From Rosenbergiella nectarea (GTDB lineage: Bacteria > Pseudomonadota > Gammaproteobacteria > Enterobacterales > Enterobacteriaceae): DNA of 64,000 nucleotides. The notes beneath the pieces were generated by a model. The model did not search any database. It worked only from the letters and a program-made list of their open reading frames with translations, and had not been told where the DNA came from. Each line of letters starts with the position of its first letter. The first letter of the stretch is position 1. Shown here in pieces: positions 16,544 through 24,928 of this stretch. The DNA lies in contig NZ_FOGC01000002.1 of the NCBI RefSeq assembly GCF_900111105.1, forward strand, positions 1 through 64,000, written 5' to 3'. The position numbers were made by a program, and so were the translations under genes.

Positions 16544-16786
16544 TTATTTGTACTTCACGGGGATTTTTGTAAGCGATATGGCAGCATCAATTCCTTCTTT
16601 TCCAAACCAAGCTTGAGATTTTATCTCTTCAAGTGAGTCTGTTATTTCGTTGATGATATTTTCACAATTCGGCTTTGTTTCAATTATTTTTAGCATTTGG
16701 CTAACTAATAACTGAACCGCAATCTGATTTGCTTTTATCTGTTTCTTTATTGCATCTAAATGCAGAGCTACTTCTTGATCTAACAT
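16544..16786 (-). CDS. Unknown minus-strand protein between tail genes M and L (3)
   Basis: 80 residues from ATG at 16,786 (AAGGAAG ribosome site just upstream on the minus strand). All-helical and acidic, with LDQEVALHLDAIKKQIKANQ heptads. It reads against the late genes and ends 3 bp from the stop of its plus-strand neighbour. A leftward gene inside a late tail operon must have its own promoter and is likely expressed in the lysogen, which suggests a role for the host or for immunity rather than for the virion. Unrecognised. Confidence 0.62.
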   Translation of the reverse strand: MLDQEVALHLDAIKKQIKANQIAVQLLVSQMLKIIETKPNCENIINEITDSLEEIKSQAWFGKEGIDAAISLTKIPVKYK

Positions 16787-16834
16787 CACGCTTCCTTGTT
16801 CAGAGGTAATCAGCCATCCCTCATCATTGAGTTA

Positions 16835-16856
16835 CATCAGTGCGTCATCACTGATG
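16835..16856. repeat. Inverted repeat upstream of the minus-strand gene
   Basis: CATCAGTG / CACTGATG hairpin with a 6-nt loop, about 50 bp upstream of the minus-strand unknown gene; possible operator or leader structure. Confidence 0.4.
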
Positions 16857-16916
16857 GGCTGAGCCAGTAACTTACGCCTGATTTATTCTTTACATAATCC
16901 TGATATTTGATCAGTG

Positions 16917-16937
16917 CCGCCTACGGGCGGTTTTTTT
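16917..16937 (+). terminator. Terminator immediately before tail gene L
   Basis: CCGCC / GGCGG stem then T7. The T-run and the following ATGGGTGAAA form a 17-nt segment repeated exactly before the J-like gene (19,040-19,056). Confidence 0.75.
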
Positions 16938-16948
16938 ATGGGTGAAAT

Positions 16949-17686
16949 ATGTCATTCACAGCAGACTTACAGCAATTAGAACCCGGATCGCTTGTTCAGC
17001 TCATTGAAGTGGACGGCACCGAGTTTGGCATGGATAAAGTTCTTCGATTCCATGCCTACAATATTTCCGAAGAGGGCTGGCAGTCCTTCGCAGCGGAAAA
17101 CTTGCCGTCGATTATCTGGCAGGGTAATGAGTACGACCCGCATCCGTATAAGCTAGAAGGTGTAGATGTATCGAGTGAAGGCTCACAGCCCACACCCACC
17201 TTGTCGGTCGGGAATGTGATGAACTACGTGACGGCACTCTGTCTGCAATACGATGACATGGTAAAGGCCAAGGTCAAAGTTCATTACACCTTTAAAAAGT
17301 ATCTGGATGCAGCTAACTGGAAGCAAGGTAATCCAGACGCTAATCCCAATGAAGAGCGAGAGCGGCTTTTCTATATCAACGCTAAAACCTCGGAAACTCG
17401 TGCCCAAGTAGAATTCGAGCTGTGCTCACCGTTTAATCTGCAATCCTTGCAACTTCCGACTCGCCAAATAACCCCTGTTTGTACCTGGTGTATGCGCGGC
17501 TGGTATCGCTCAGGAACGGGTTGTGATTATGCGGGGAGTAAATATTTTACTAAGGATGGAACGCCTACAGATGACCCGTCAAAGGATGTCTGCGGGGGGC
17601 TGATGGATGATTGCAAGCGTAGAATCGGCGAAAGCTCACCTCTTCCATTTGGTGGCTTCCCCGGTGCCAACTTACAGGGAAAATAA
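16949..17686 (+). CDS. Minor tail protein, Fe-S type (lambda L-like)
   Basis: 245 residues (lambda gpL 232). It follows the family: an N-terminal beta-rich domain (ADLQQLEPGSLVQLIEVDGT) and a C-terminal Cys-rich part. Cysteines at 178, 181, 192, 215 and 222 are in the region which, in lambda gpL, holds a [4Fe-4S] cluster through four Cys, so a cluster is likely here. It is part of the tail-tip complex. The ribosome site is the GGTGAAA that directly follows a terminator. Its stop is 2 bp before the K-like gene. Confidence 0.92.
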   Translation: MSFTADLQQLEPGSLVQLIEVDGTEFGMDKVLRFHAYNISEEGWQSFAAENLPSIIWQGNEYDPHPYKLEGVDVSSEGSQPTPTLSVGNVMNYVTALCLQYDDMVKAKVKVHYTFKKYLDAANWKQGNPDANPNEERERLFYINAKTSETRAQVEFELCSPFNLQSLQLPTRQITPVCTWCMRGWYRSGTGCDYAGSKYFTKDGTPTDDPSKDVCGGLMDDCKRRIGESSPLPFGGFPGANLQGK

Positions 17687-17688
17687 TC

Positions 17689-18402
17689 ATGCGTGAAAAG
17701 CTGCTTGATGCAATACGCCAGCATGTTATCGCTGAATACCCGAATGAAGCCTGTGGCGTGATTATCCAGAAGGGGAATAAGCAAACCTATATCCCTTGTC
17801 ACAATGATGCCGACGACCCTCTGAATGCCTTTGTTATGCGTGATAGTGATTACCGGTCAGCCGAACAAGAGGGCGAGGTAATTATGATTATCCATTCACA
17901 CCCTGATGTGCCGGTGCTTATCCCCTCAGAAATGGACAGAATTCAGTGCGATTACTCTGGCCTTGAGTGGGGTATCATGTCGTGGCCTGATGGGGATTTC
18001 TGCACATTCTCGCCACGCACTGACCGAGATTATGTTGGTCGTCCTTGGGTGCTCGGTCACGCTGATTGCTGGTCGCTGATTATGGACTACCACAAGCGAG
18101 AGTATGGTATAGAGCTGCGTAACTGGTCGGTACCCTATGAATGGTGGGTCGGCGGCAAGGAAAACCGCTACGATGATAACTGGCGCGATGAGGGATTTAT
18201 CGAGGTGCAGACCCCGCAGCCCGGTGACATGATAATGATGCAAATCGGCGCACCAGTGACCAACCATGCAGCCATTTATCTTGGCGATAACCTGATTCTT
18301 CATCACAACTTCGGTAATCTCTCAACGCGCGTTCCCTACGGTCAATACTTCCGTGACAGGACCGTGCGCATTGTTCGACACAAGGATATTCCTGATGCTT
18401 AA
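17689..18402 (+). CDS. Tail tip peptidase, JAMM + NlpC/P60 (lambda K-like)
   Basis: 237 residues with two enzymatic domains. The N-terminal Mov34/MPN-JAMM domain has E20, then H69-S-H71-P and S80/D83 as zinc ligands and catalytic residues. The C-terminal NlpC/P60 cysteine peptidase domain has C127 (GHADCWSLIMDYH) and H193 (TNHAAIYLGD). It probably cuts peptidoglycan during DNA entry or processes tail-tip proteins. All key residues are present. The 3' end overlaps the I-like gene by 8 bp, as K and I overlap in lambda-like phages. Confidence 0.93.
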   Translation: MREKLLDAIRQHVIAEYPNEACGVIIQKGNKQTYIPCHNDADDPLNAFVMRDSDYRSAEQEGEVIMIIHSHPDVPVLIPSEMDRIQCDYSGLEWGIMSWPDGDFCTFSPRTDRDYVGRPWVLGHADCWSLIMDYHKREYGIELRNWSVPYEWWVGGKENRYDDNWRDEGFIEVQTPQPGDMIMMQIGAPVTNHAAIYLGDNLILHHNFGNLSTRVPYGQYFRDRTVRIVRHKDIPDA

Positions 18403-19006
18403 AACACTCACCCTTAAAGGCCAAGCGGCTAAGCGCTTCGGTAAGACGCACCAGTTTCACGTCGCCGATTTAAACGAGATGATCCGAGCGATGTGCTCAC
18501 AGGTGAAAGGCTTTAAAAAGTATCTAGCTACTGCTCATCATGACGGTATTCGATTTGCTTTTTTTTCCGGCAAGAGCAATGTCGGGCTGGAGGGATTTGA
18601 CCTGACTCGCTCTGAAAATACCTACACCATGCAGCCCATCCCCCGCGGCGCGAAAAGTGGCGGGTTACTGCAAGTAGTTATCGGTGCTGCTGTACTAGGT
18701 GCTGCGCTATGGGCGGGACCCGCTGGCTTTGCCGCAATCGGATTTGGTTCAGCCTCGGCAGCGGCTTCAACTGCGCTAACCGGCATTGGAATATCTATGG
18801 CACTTGGCGGCGTGGTTCAAATGCTCACTCCGCAACCTAAAATGAGTGTTGGCTCATCTTCCAGTGCTGACAACAAACCGAATTATGCCTTTGGCGCTCC
18901 GGTGAATACGGTGGCAATGGGCTATCCGGTGCCGGTGCTGTACGGTGAGCGAGAGGTTGGCGGAGCGGTGATTAGTGCCGGGATATTCTCTAGCGACCAG
19001 CAATAA
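18395..19006 (+). CDS. Tail assembly protein (lambda I-like)
   Basis: 203 residues from ATG 18,395, which has an AAGGATAT ribosome site 6 bp upstream and overlaps the K-like stop. The N-terminal ubiquitin-like part (LKTLTLKGQAAKRFGKTHQF) is followed by a very hydrophobic Gly/Ala segment (residues about 90-145) and a Pro-rich end, the typical gpI pattern. Lambda gpI is needed for tail-tip assembly but is absent from the virion. It is followed by a terminator and then the J-like gene. Confidence 0.9.
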   Translation: MLKTLTLKGQAAKRFGKTHQFHVADLNEMIRAMCSQVKGFKKYLATAHHDGIRFAFFSGKSNVGLEGFDLTRSENTYTMQPIPRGAKSGGLLQVVIGAAVLGAALWAGPAGFAAIGFGSASAAASTALTGIGISMALGGVVQMLTPQPKMSVGSSSSADNKPNYAFGAPVNTVAMGYPVPVLYGEREVGGAVISAGIFSSDQQ

Positions 19007-19022
19007 CTTAACGAATTCAATC

Positions 19023-19046
19023 AGGTCACTTCGGTGGCCTTTTTTT
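19023..19046 (+). terminator. Terminator immediately before tail gene J
   Basis: GGTCAC-TTCG-GTGGCC stem with T7. It is followed by the same ATGGGTGAAA ribosome-site segment as before gene L. Confidence 0.7.
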
Positions 19047-19057
19047 ATGGGTGAAAC

Positions 19058-22000
19058 ATGGCATTTATTCAAGATTACCCGATACAAGGCCGCAAGGGCG
19101 GTGCTGCAAAAGCCCATACTCCTGTTGAGCAAGCTGATAACTTACTCTCTGAAGCCAAGCTTAAAATGTTGCTAGCTGTGTGTGAAGGGGAAGTGGAAGG
19201 CACGGTCACCGCGCAGCAAATCTACCTCAATGATACGCCGCTGGCCAATGATGACGGTTCGTATAATTTCACAGGGGTAAAGTGGGAGTTTAGACGCGGC
19301 ACACAAGACCAAGAATACATTCAAGGTATGCCAGAGATTGATAACGAGTTATCAGTCGGGCAAACAATTACTACCACGAATCCGTGGACGCGTCAGTTTA
19401 CCGATACCTCACTGGATGCGATCCGCATTAAACTCAGTGTTCCGGTGCAATACCAGTATAAAGATAATGGCGATATGGTGGGTACCGTCACCGATTACGC
19501 AATTGACCTATCTACCGATGGCGACAGCTATCAAACGGTTGTACAGGGGAAGTTTGACGGTAAAACGACGTCAGAGTATCAGCGGGACCACCGCATTGAT
19601 TTAGCAAGTGGCGCTAAGTCCTCGGCTATTCGTGTGAGACGTATCACGGCCGACTCTACCGATACTAAACTGGTCAATGCCTTTAAGGTTTTCTCTTTCG
19701 CTGAGGTCATCGACAGCAAGCTTCGTTACCCGAATACCTCCTTACTTTTTGTTGAGGTTAATTCAGAGCAATTTACCAACGGCGCGCCGAAAGTCACGGT
19801 GAAGATGAAGGGTAAGTTAATCCGCGTACCGGATAACTATGACCCGGTAACACGCTCATATTCTGGTAGTTGGTCCGGTAATTTCAAGCTGGCTTATAGC
19901 AATAACCCTGCATGGGTATTCTACGACCTAATTCTCGATAAGATTTACGGCATGGGTAACCGTGTCGATGCCTCAATGATTGATAAGTGGGGCTTGTATC
20001 AAATCGCGGTCTACTGTGACGATATGGTATCGAACGGCGCGGGCGGTACAGAGCCTCGCTTTACCTGTAATGCCTACGTGCAATCACAAGAAGAAGCCTT
20101 TACCGTGATGCAAGACTTTGCAGCTATCTTTCGTGGCATTACCTTCTGGGGTAACTCACAAGTCATCGTCAATGCCGACGTTCCGGTTGAAGATTTGGAG
20201 TGGACTTACACCGCAGCAAATGTCGTCGATGGGATGTTTAGCTATGCCGGAGGCTCATACAAGAACCGCAATACTTCCTGTCAGGTGAGCTATTCTGACC
20301 CAGCCAACCATTACTCCGACACTATCGAGGCAGTCTACGACTCCGATTTAGTTGAGCGTTACGGCGTGCAGCAAATGAGCTTAACGGCTATCGGCTGTAC
20401 ATCCCAGAGTGAGGCGCATCGGCGTGGTCGTTGGGCGCTACTCTCCAATGCGAAAGACGCCACCGTGTCATTCAGTGTTGGCTTAGACGGTCACATTCCG
20501 CTACCGACTTCAATTATCGGCGTAGCTGACCCATATCGGGCCGGAAAACAAAACGGCGGACGAATCTCAGCAGTTAATGGCCTAAACATCAAACTTGATA
20601 GAGAGGTGGATTTCTCGGCAGGTGACCGACTTATCCTCAACTTACCTGACGGTACCTCGCAGACTCGCACCATTGCCAGCATCGCGGCAGATAAGAAGAC
20701 CATCACCGTTAACACAGCCTACAAAACTGACCCTGTTCCCGGGGCGGTGTGGATTATCGATAGTGACAACCTAGCGGCTCAACAATTTCGGGTAACCTCG
20801 ATTACGGATAATGACGACGGAACCTTTACGGTTGCCGCTGTTCAGTATGACCCGAACAAATTCCGCTACATTGATGACGGGGTGAAAATCCAACCGGCAC
20901 CCGTGACGGTTACACCAACCAGTGTGATGAGTGCGCCACAAAATATCGTGGTCACTGAAGTTGACCATATCGCCCAAGGTGTCACGGTAGCAACGCTACA
21001 AGCGGCGTGGGATAAGGTCGACGGGGCAATCAATTACACCGCCCAGTGGCGTAAAGATAACGGCGACTGGGTGAATGTCGGCTTGACCAGCGCGCAGGGG
21101 TTCTCTGTACAAGGTATCTATGCTGGCGTTTACGATGTCCGCGTCCGGGCAATCAACGCCGCTGATGTGTCCTCGCCATGGGGGTACGCTCAGGGGGTCG
21201 CGCTATCCGGTAAAGTTGGCAAGCCCGGAACACCCGTCAATCTACTCGCTACCGATGATGTGGTGTGGAATATCAACCTAACATGGGCGTTTCCTGATGG
21301 CTCTGGCGACACCGCGTACACTGAATTACAGGTTGCTACGACTGCTGACGGGCAAAACCCTCAGCTTCTCACACTCGTTCCTTATCCGGGGAGTAATTAT
21401 CAGCATGGCCCCATGCCAGCCGGTGTACGCCGTTGGTATCGCGCAAGGATAATCGACAAAATTGGCAATAAGGGAGATTGGACGGCGTTCGTTGAAGGTC
21501 AATCGAGTATCGATGCCTCTGAAATACTCGGCGACATTACCAACCAAGTGCTGCAAAGCGAAGCGGGTAAACAGCTAGTTGCCAAGACTGACACTAACGT
21601 TGAAGGTATTCTACAGAATGCGCTCGATAATAATGCGATTGTCGATCATCAAATGGTCGTCAATGGACAGAATCGCGCTGACATTATCTCAGTAAAAACC
21701 ACTATCGCAGATAACGACCACGCTTATGCTCAGAAGTTTGACCAAATACAGGCAAGTGTCGGCGAAAATACCGCGGCAATCTCTCAGAAAGCCACGACGC
21801 AATTCTCTACAGACGGCACGGGTTCAGCGGTCTTTAGTGTTAATGCTGGCGTGACCTATAAAGGGACTTATTACTCTGCCGGTATGTCTATCGGTGTGCA
21901 AGTTGCCGGTGACGGTGGGGTAAGTTCGCAAGTATTATTCCTTGCGGATAGATTTGCGATGATGAGTCAAGCGGGAGGGAAAACTTACTCTCCGTTCGCA

Positions 22001-22252
22001 ATACAAAACGGTCAAGTCTTTATTAATCAGGCTTTCATTGCTGACGGCACGATCACTTCTGCAAAGATTGGCGACTATATCCAGTCAAATAACTATGTGG
22101 CGAATAGCGTTGGTTGGAGAATCGGTAAAGATGGTTCGATGGAATTAAATGGGTCCGTTTCAGGTCAAGGCAGGTTCTTACTCGATAACAGGGGAGCAGC
22201 TTGGTATGACGCTAATGGGAAATTAGTCTGTTCTATGGGAGCGAGTCGTTAA
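19058..22252 (+). CDS. Tail tip host-specificity protein (lambda J-like)
   Basis: 1,064 residues (lambda gpJ 1,132). It forms the tail tip hub and spike that recognises the host receptor. The N-terminal two-thirds is the conserved hub (KMLLAVCEGEVEGTVTAQQI; NAYVQSQEEAFTVMQDFAAI). Fibronectin type III-like repeats cover about residues 627-815 and a DUF1983-like domain about 907-1,014. A short C-terminal segment, where receptor specificity usually lies, follows. The end is shorter than in lambda. Its stop overlaps the next start (TAATG), so the following protein is probably co-assembled at the tip. The receptor is not identifiable. Confidence 0.95.
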   Translation: MAFIQDYPIQGRKGGAAKAHTPVEQADNLLSEAKLKMLLAVCEGEVEGTVTAQQIYLNDTPLANDDGSYNFTGVKWEFRRGTQDQEYIQGMPEIDNELSVGQTITTTNPWTRQFTDTSLDAIRIKLSVPVQYQYKDNGDMVGTVTDYAIDLSTDGDSYQTVVQGKFDGKTTSEYQRDHRIDLASGAKSSAIRVRRITADSTDTKLVNAFKVFSFAEVIDSKLRYPNTSLLFVEVNSEQFTNGAPKVTVKMKGKLIRVPDNYDPVTRSYSGSWSGNFKLAYSNNPAWVFYDLILDKIYGMGNRVDASMIDKWGLYQIAVYCDDMVSNGAGGTEPRFTCNAYVQSQEEAFTVMQDFAAIFRGITFWGNSQVIVNADVPVEDLEWTYTAANVVDGMFSYAGGSYKNRNTSCQVSYSDPANHYSDTIEAVYDSDLVERYGVQQMSLTAIGCTSQSEAHRRGRWALLSNAKDATVSFSVGLDGHIPLPTSIIGVADPYRAGKQNGGRISAVNGLNIKLDREVDFSAGDRLILNLPDGTSQTRTIASIAADKKTITVNTAYKTDPVPGAVWIIDSDNLAAQQFRVTSITDNDDGTFTVAAVQYDPNKFRYIDDGVKIQPAPVTVTPTSVMSAPQNIVVTEVDHIAQGVTVATLQAAWDKVDGAINYTAQWRKDNGDWVNVGLTSAQGFSVQGIYAGVYDVRVRAINAADVSSPWGYAQGVALSGKVGKPGTPVNLLATDDVVWNINLTWAFPDGSGDTAYTELQVATTADGQNPQLLTLVPYPGSNYQHGPMPAGVRRWYRARIIDKIGNKGDWTAFVEGQSSIDASEILGDITNQVLQSEAGKQLVAKTDTNVEGILQNALDNNAIVDHQMVVNGQNRADIISVKTTIADNDHAYAQKFDQIQASVGENTAAISQKATTQFSTDGTGSAVFSVNAGVTYKGTYYSAGMSIGVQVAGDGGVSSQVLFLADRFAMMSQAGGKTYSPFAIQNGQVFINQAFIADGTITSAKIGDYIQSNNYVANSVGWRIGKDGSMELNGSVSGQGRFLLDNRGAAWYDANGKLVCSMGASR

Positions 22253-23181
22253 TGGCAGGATTTACAAGTTACTTAACAGGAACTAACTATGATGTGATCA
22301 ACTCGATGAGCTTCAATTTTGTAATGGATATTATCGACGCCTCGGCGGGAAATGGCAGCAAGACTTATGACGGGCCTTCAATGAATTACACTGCGGTGCA
22401 GCTAGTATTCAATCAAGGTACAGGTAGCCGTTCTTTTTCTTACTCGCAAAGTGGTAACACATTAAGCTGGAGTTCAACTGTTGAGTGTAAAATTGTTGTT
22501 TACGCTGTCCCGACATCTAGCGCCCCCTATGTTGGTTTTCAGCTATATAACAGTGACGGAACGGTGAAAATTGCACCCAATTATACCCCCATATCTTTGG
22601 CGCAGGTCATTGATGTCACACCGACCAAAGGGCAGATAATAACCACAAACGTTACGCAGGGTCGGAGATTCATTGCTTTCCATAGGGCCACTTCCAGCGC
22701 AATGAGTAAGGTTCTTTTGCAACAAGGAACGTCAAACGGAAAAGTAAGCCTTAATATTCTGTTTGCCGATGGTACGACACCTATCAGGCTCTATATATTT
22801 TCTGATGAGCTTGTTAATCAACCTGTCGGCGGTTTCTTTATGTACTGGAATAATAAGGTGGTATGGCACAGTAATTGTTTACCATTAAATATCATTAGCT
22901 CCACGGCAGCACAAGTCACTTCAAGTAACCCGATAGCTTGTATAAGTTGTATTGGAGCCAACTTAAACCCAGCACCATCGCCGTCCAATCATGACTCAAT
23001 ATTCCTTGCGACGGCAGCGGGCACGCTAAATAGCCAATACACCTGCCAGAAGTCAGGATGGGAATATGTTCATAACTTCAATGTAAGTGGTCCAGCGCCA
23101 AGTGGTTGGACCATTCCTAATCTTGGCTATATCGACACCAGCGTTTATGACCAGTATTACAAACAGGCGCTAGGTCTTTAA
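22252..23181 (+). CDS. Unknown tail-tip or fibre-associated protein
   Basis: 309 residues, coupled to the J-like gene by a TAATG overlap. It is beta-rich with many Ser, Thr, Asn and Gly, has no membrane segment, and has an aromatic C-terminus (GYIDTSVYDQYYKQALGL). The composition and coupling suggest a virion component of the tip, for example an accessory receptor-binding protein. No family is recognised. A strong terminator follows. Confidence 0.72.
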   Translation: MAGFTSYLTGTNYDVINSMSFNFVMDIIDASAGNGSKTYDGPSMNYTAVQLVFNQGTGSRSFSYSQSGNTLSWSSTVECKIVVYAVPTSSAPYVGFQLYNSDGTVKIAPNYTPISLAQVIDVTPTKGQIITTNVTQGRRFIAFHRATSSAMSKVLLQQGTSNGKVSLNILFADGTTPIRLYIFSDELVNQPVGGFFMYWNNKVVWHSNCLPLNIISSTAAQVTSSNPIACISCIGANLNPAPSPSNHDSIFLATAAGTLNSQYTCQKSGWEYVHNFNVSGPAPSGWTIPNLGYIDTSVYDQYYKQALGL

Positions 23182-23199
23182 CCAAAGCGTCACACAAAC

Positions 23200-23221
23200 A
23201 ACCCGCTTCGGCGGGTTTTTT
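23200..23221 (+). terminator. Terminator before the tail fibre gene
   Basis: ACCCGC-TTCG-GCGGGT stem and T6. The 22 nt are identical to those at 12,468-12,489. Confidence 0.85.
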
Positions 23222-23245
23222 ATTACCTAAATTCAGGAGCCTCAC

Positions 23246-24529
23246 ATGGCAGCAACTGGCACGATAGCGCTTAACGCAAATTCACTCTCAGTCACTGGTT
23301 CAGGGACTAAATTCACCACAGAAGCACAGGTGGGCGGGGCGCTTGTAACCTATATCGGCAATGTACCTTACACATTTGTGATTGATTCCATTGCAAGCGA
23401 TACAGCATTAAACCTCACAACAATATACCAAGGCAGCAATGTAGCAGGGCAATCATTCTCTTTGCTGGACAGGGGGGCATACACCGGTGTTAATGCAGAG
23501 CTTGGAGCAAGAACAGCACTAGCAATTCGCAAGGCCAATTACGACAAGATTAATTGGCAGCAGATTTTAACTGTAGACGGTGATATCACTGTTAAGATTG
23601 ACGATTACAGCCAGTACACGGGGCCATCTTGGCTGTCGCTGGCGAACTCCTTAAGTGGAATCAACACTTCTTTAGGGCAAAAAGCTAATCAATCTGATGT
23701 AACTGATGCTCTATCGAAAAAAGCAAACACCTCCGACTTAGGCAGCTTGGCTGCGAAGAGTTCAATATCTTATTCAGAGCTAAATACAGAGCTTCAAAGG
23801 TATTCATTCGCCACACGAGGAAAAAGCACCGCTGGCGCAGGAGTCTGGAACTTCTCAAATAAGCCATATGGATTTTCTCAATACGGAACAAATATCCAAG
23901 TGAGTAATCGTAGTGACTCTAGTGATGCAGCTGGGGACAATATTTGGCAACATTATTTATCATTAGGAACAGATGGGGTTGTTGCTCATGTCAGGAATAT
24001 AAATGGCGCATACGGTGCTGACAAACTTTACGGGACGATGAATACTTCAACTAACTCTAGCGGCGCATTAGTTCCAGCCTCACCTATAGTTAGAATAGTT
24101 AATAATAAAAAAAATACGAGGCAGGATTTGCTAGGTACTCAAAACGACGAATACACATGGGAGTCAGATTTCGGACTGACCAATGACGAATCGGAAGGAT
24201 GTAACGTCTCAAAAATAGAAACAGGTAAGTATTTAGTTACTGGGGCCACTTCATTGGCAAAGGACCTGTGGCAAGTTATGGATTGCGGAAATGGTCAGGG
24301 TAGGATAATTGCTCTAGCCGAAGCAGTTGAAACAGATTCGGGTATAGAAGTTCATTGCTACAAGCAGAAATATACACTTACTGATGACGGCGACTTGACA
24401 GTAGGGCGAGGTGACCTCATAGATATACCTGATAATACTTGGATAGATGTACGTCTAGAAATGCCCGATGATTCGATCTGGAATAAAAAACAGATCCAGC
24501 CAACGCAAGATAATTCGACAAAATCCTAA
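23246..24529 (+). CDS. Tail fibre protein
   Basis: 427 residues. The N-terminal part (about 1-90) resembles the fibre-attachment region of siphophages (TGTIALNANSLSVTGSGTKF). A coiled-coil/triple-helix linker with LGQKANQSDVTDALSKKANT lies near residue 150. The C-terminal part (about 335-415) reads MDCGNGQGRIIALAEAVE and VGRGDLIDIPDNTWIDVRLE, the 'DIP.G.WIDLRL' C-terminus of several enterobacterial fibres. It probably binds a surface receptor. The ribosome site is AGGAGCC. The ATG of the next gene is 9 bp after its stop. Confidence 0.83.
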   Translation: MAATGTIALNANSLSVTGSGTKFTTEAQVGGALVTYIGNVPYTFVIDSIASDTALNLTTIYQGSNVAGQSFSLLDRGAYTGVNAELGARTALAIRKANYDKINWQQILTVDGDITVKIDDYSQYTGPSWLSLANSLSGINTSLGQKANQSDVTDALSKKANTSDLGSLAAKSSISYSELNTELQRYSFATRGKSTAGAGVWNFSNKPYGFSQYGTNIQVSNRSDSSDAAGDNIWQHYLSLGTDGVVAHVRNINGAYGADKLYGTMNTSTNSSGALVPASPIVRIVNNKKNTRQDLLGTQNDEYTWESDFGLTNDESEGCNVSKIETGKYLVTGATSLAKDLWQVMDCGNGQGRIIALAEAVETDSGIEVHCYKQKYTLTDDGDLTVGRGDLIDIPDNTWIDVRLEMPDDSIWNKKQIQPTQDNSTKS

Positions 24530-24538
24530 GAGGTAGCC

Positions 24539-24847
24539 ATGGCTTTCCCATCCCCCGCAATAGATTACGTTGAAGCACGACTTACCCCCGAGTCACTTAT
24601 GCACGTTACCCAATCCTCAATCATCATTCCGACAGATGAGGGGTATGCTGTGGCCGAACCGGGCTATAAGGTGACGAAGGGCAGAACTGTGCTACTCGAC
24701 GTAAACGGTAAGCTGATGTTTGCCGAAGTGGGGCATGGGGGCTTTAAGACTAACGATGGCATTATCGAGGGTGACGCTCTTGATGATGCCAGAGTGTTAG
24801 GAGTAGTGACCTTTATGGTGAAGGAGTTGCCGAGAGGGGAAGGATAA
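24539..24847 (+). CDS. UmuD-like protein without catalytic residues
   Basis: 102 residues. The N-terminus FPSPAIDYVEARL matches the FPSPA-DYVE-R segment of UmuD, and the C-terminus DALDDARVLGVVTFMVKEL matches the UmuD/LexA-type end LD.FGVV..VV. Between them the S24 peptidase catalytic Ser (G-D-S-M) and Lys (V-K-K-L) motifs are missing; the region reads TDEGYAVAEPGYKVTKGRTV. It lacks the N-terminal arm that is cleaved in UmuD, so it resembles UmuD' in length. It could act as a non-cleavable partner of a host polymerase V or as an unrelated domain of the same fold. Last phage gene, 81 bp from truncated fhuE. No umuC-like partner is present. Confidence 0.6.
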   Translation: MAFPSPAIDYVEARLTPESLMHVTQSSIIIPTDEGYAVAEPGYKVTKGRTVLLDVNGKLMFAEVGHGGFKTNDGIIEGDALDDARVLGVVTFMVKELPRGEG

Positions 24848-24928
24848 ATTACGAGTTTCGTACCAAGGATTGTACCAAAAGTGGTTGGGTATGATATTTT
24901 TTTATAAAAAACATTTTGTTAAATTCAA
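24848..24928. other. Probable prophage right end (attR region)
   Basis: AT-rich segment between the last phage gene and the truncated fhuE. It contains a direct repeat GTACCAA at 24,860-24,866 and 24,872-24,878 (12-bp spacing), of the kind found as integrase or excisionase arm sites. The core cannot be identified because the left end is outside the window. Confidence 0.5.

Larger units (their letters stand above)
1..24928 (+). mobile_element. Lambda-like siphophage prophage, late (head and tail) half
   Basis: A continuous plus-strand run of virion genes: terminases, portal, head morphogenesis, scaffold, capsid, connectors, tail tube, frameshifting tail chaperone, tape measure, then M-L-K-I-J-like tail-tip genes, fibre and a UmuD-like gene. 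The left end lies outside the window. The right end is placed between the last phage gene (stop at 24,847) and the truncated fhuE (stop at 24,929). No integrase, repressor, replication or lysis gene is present here, so it cannot be judged whether the prophage is intact. Virion genes show no frameshift apart from the programmed one. Boundaries are inferred; the att core was not identified. Confidence 0.93.
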
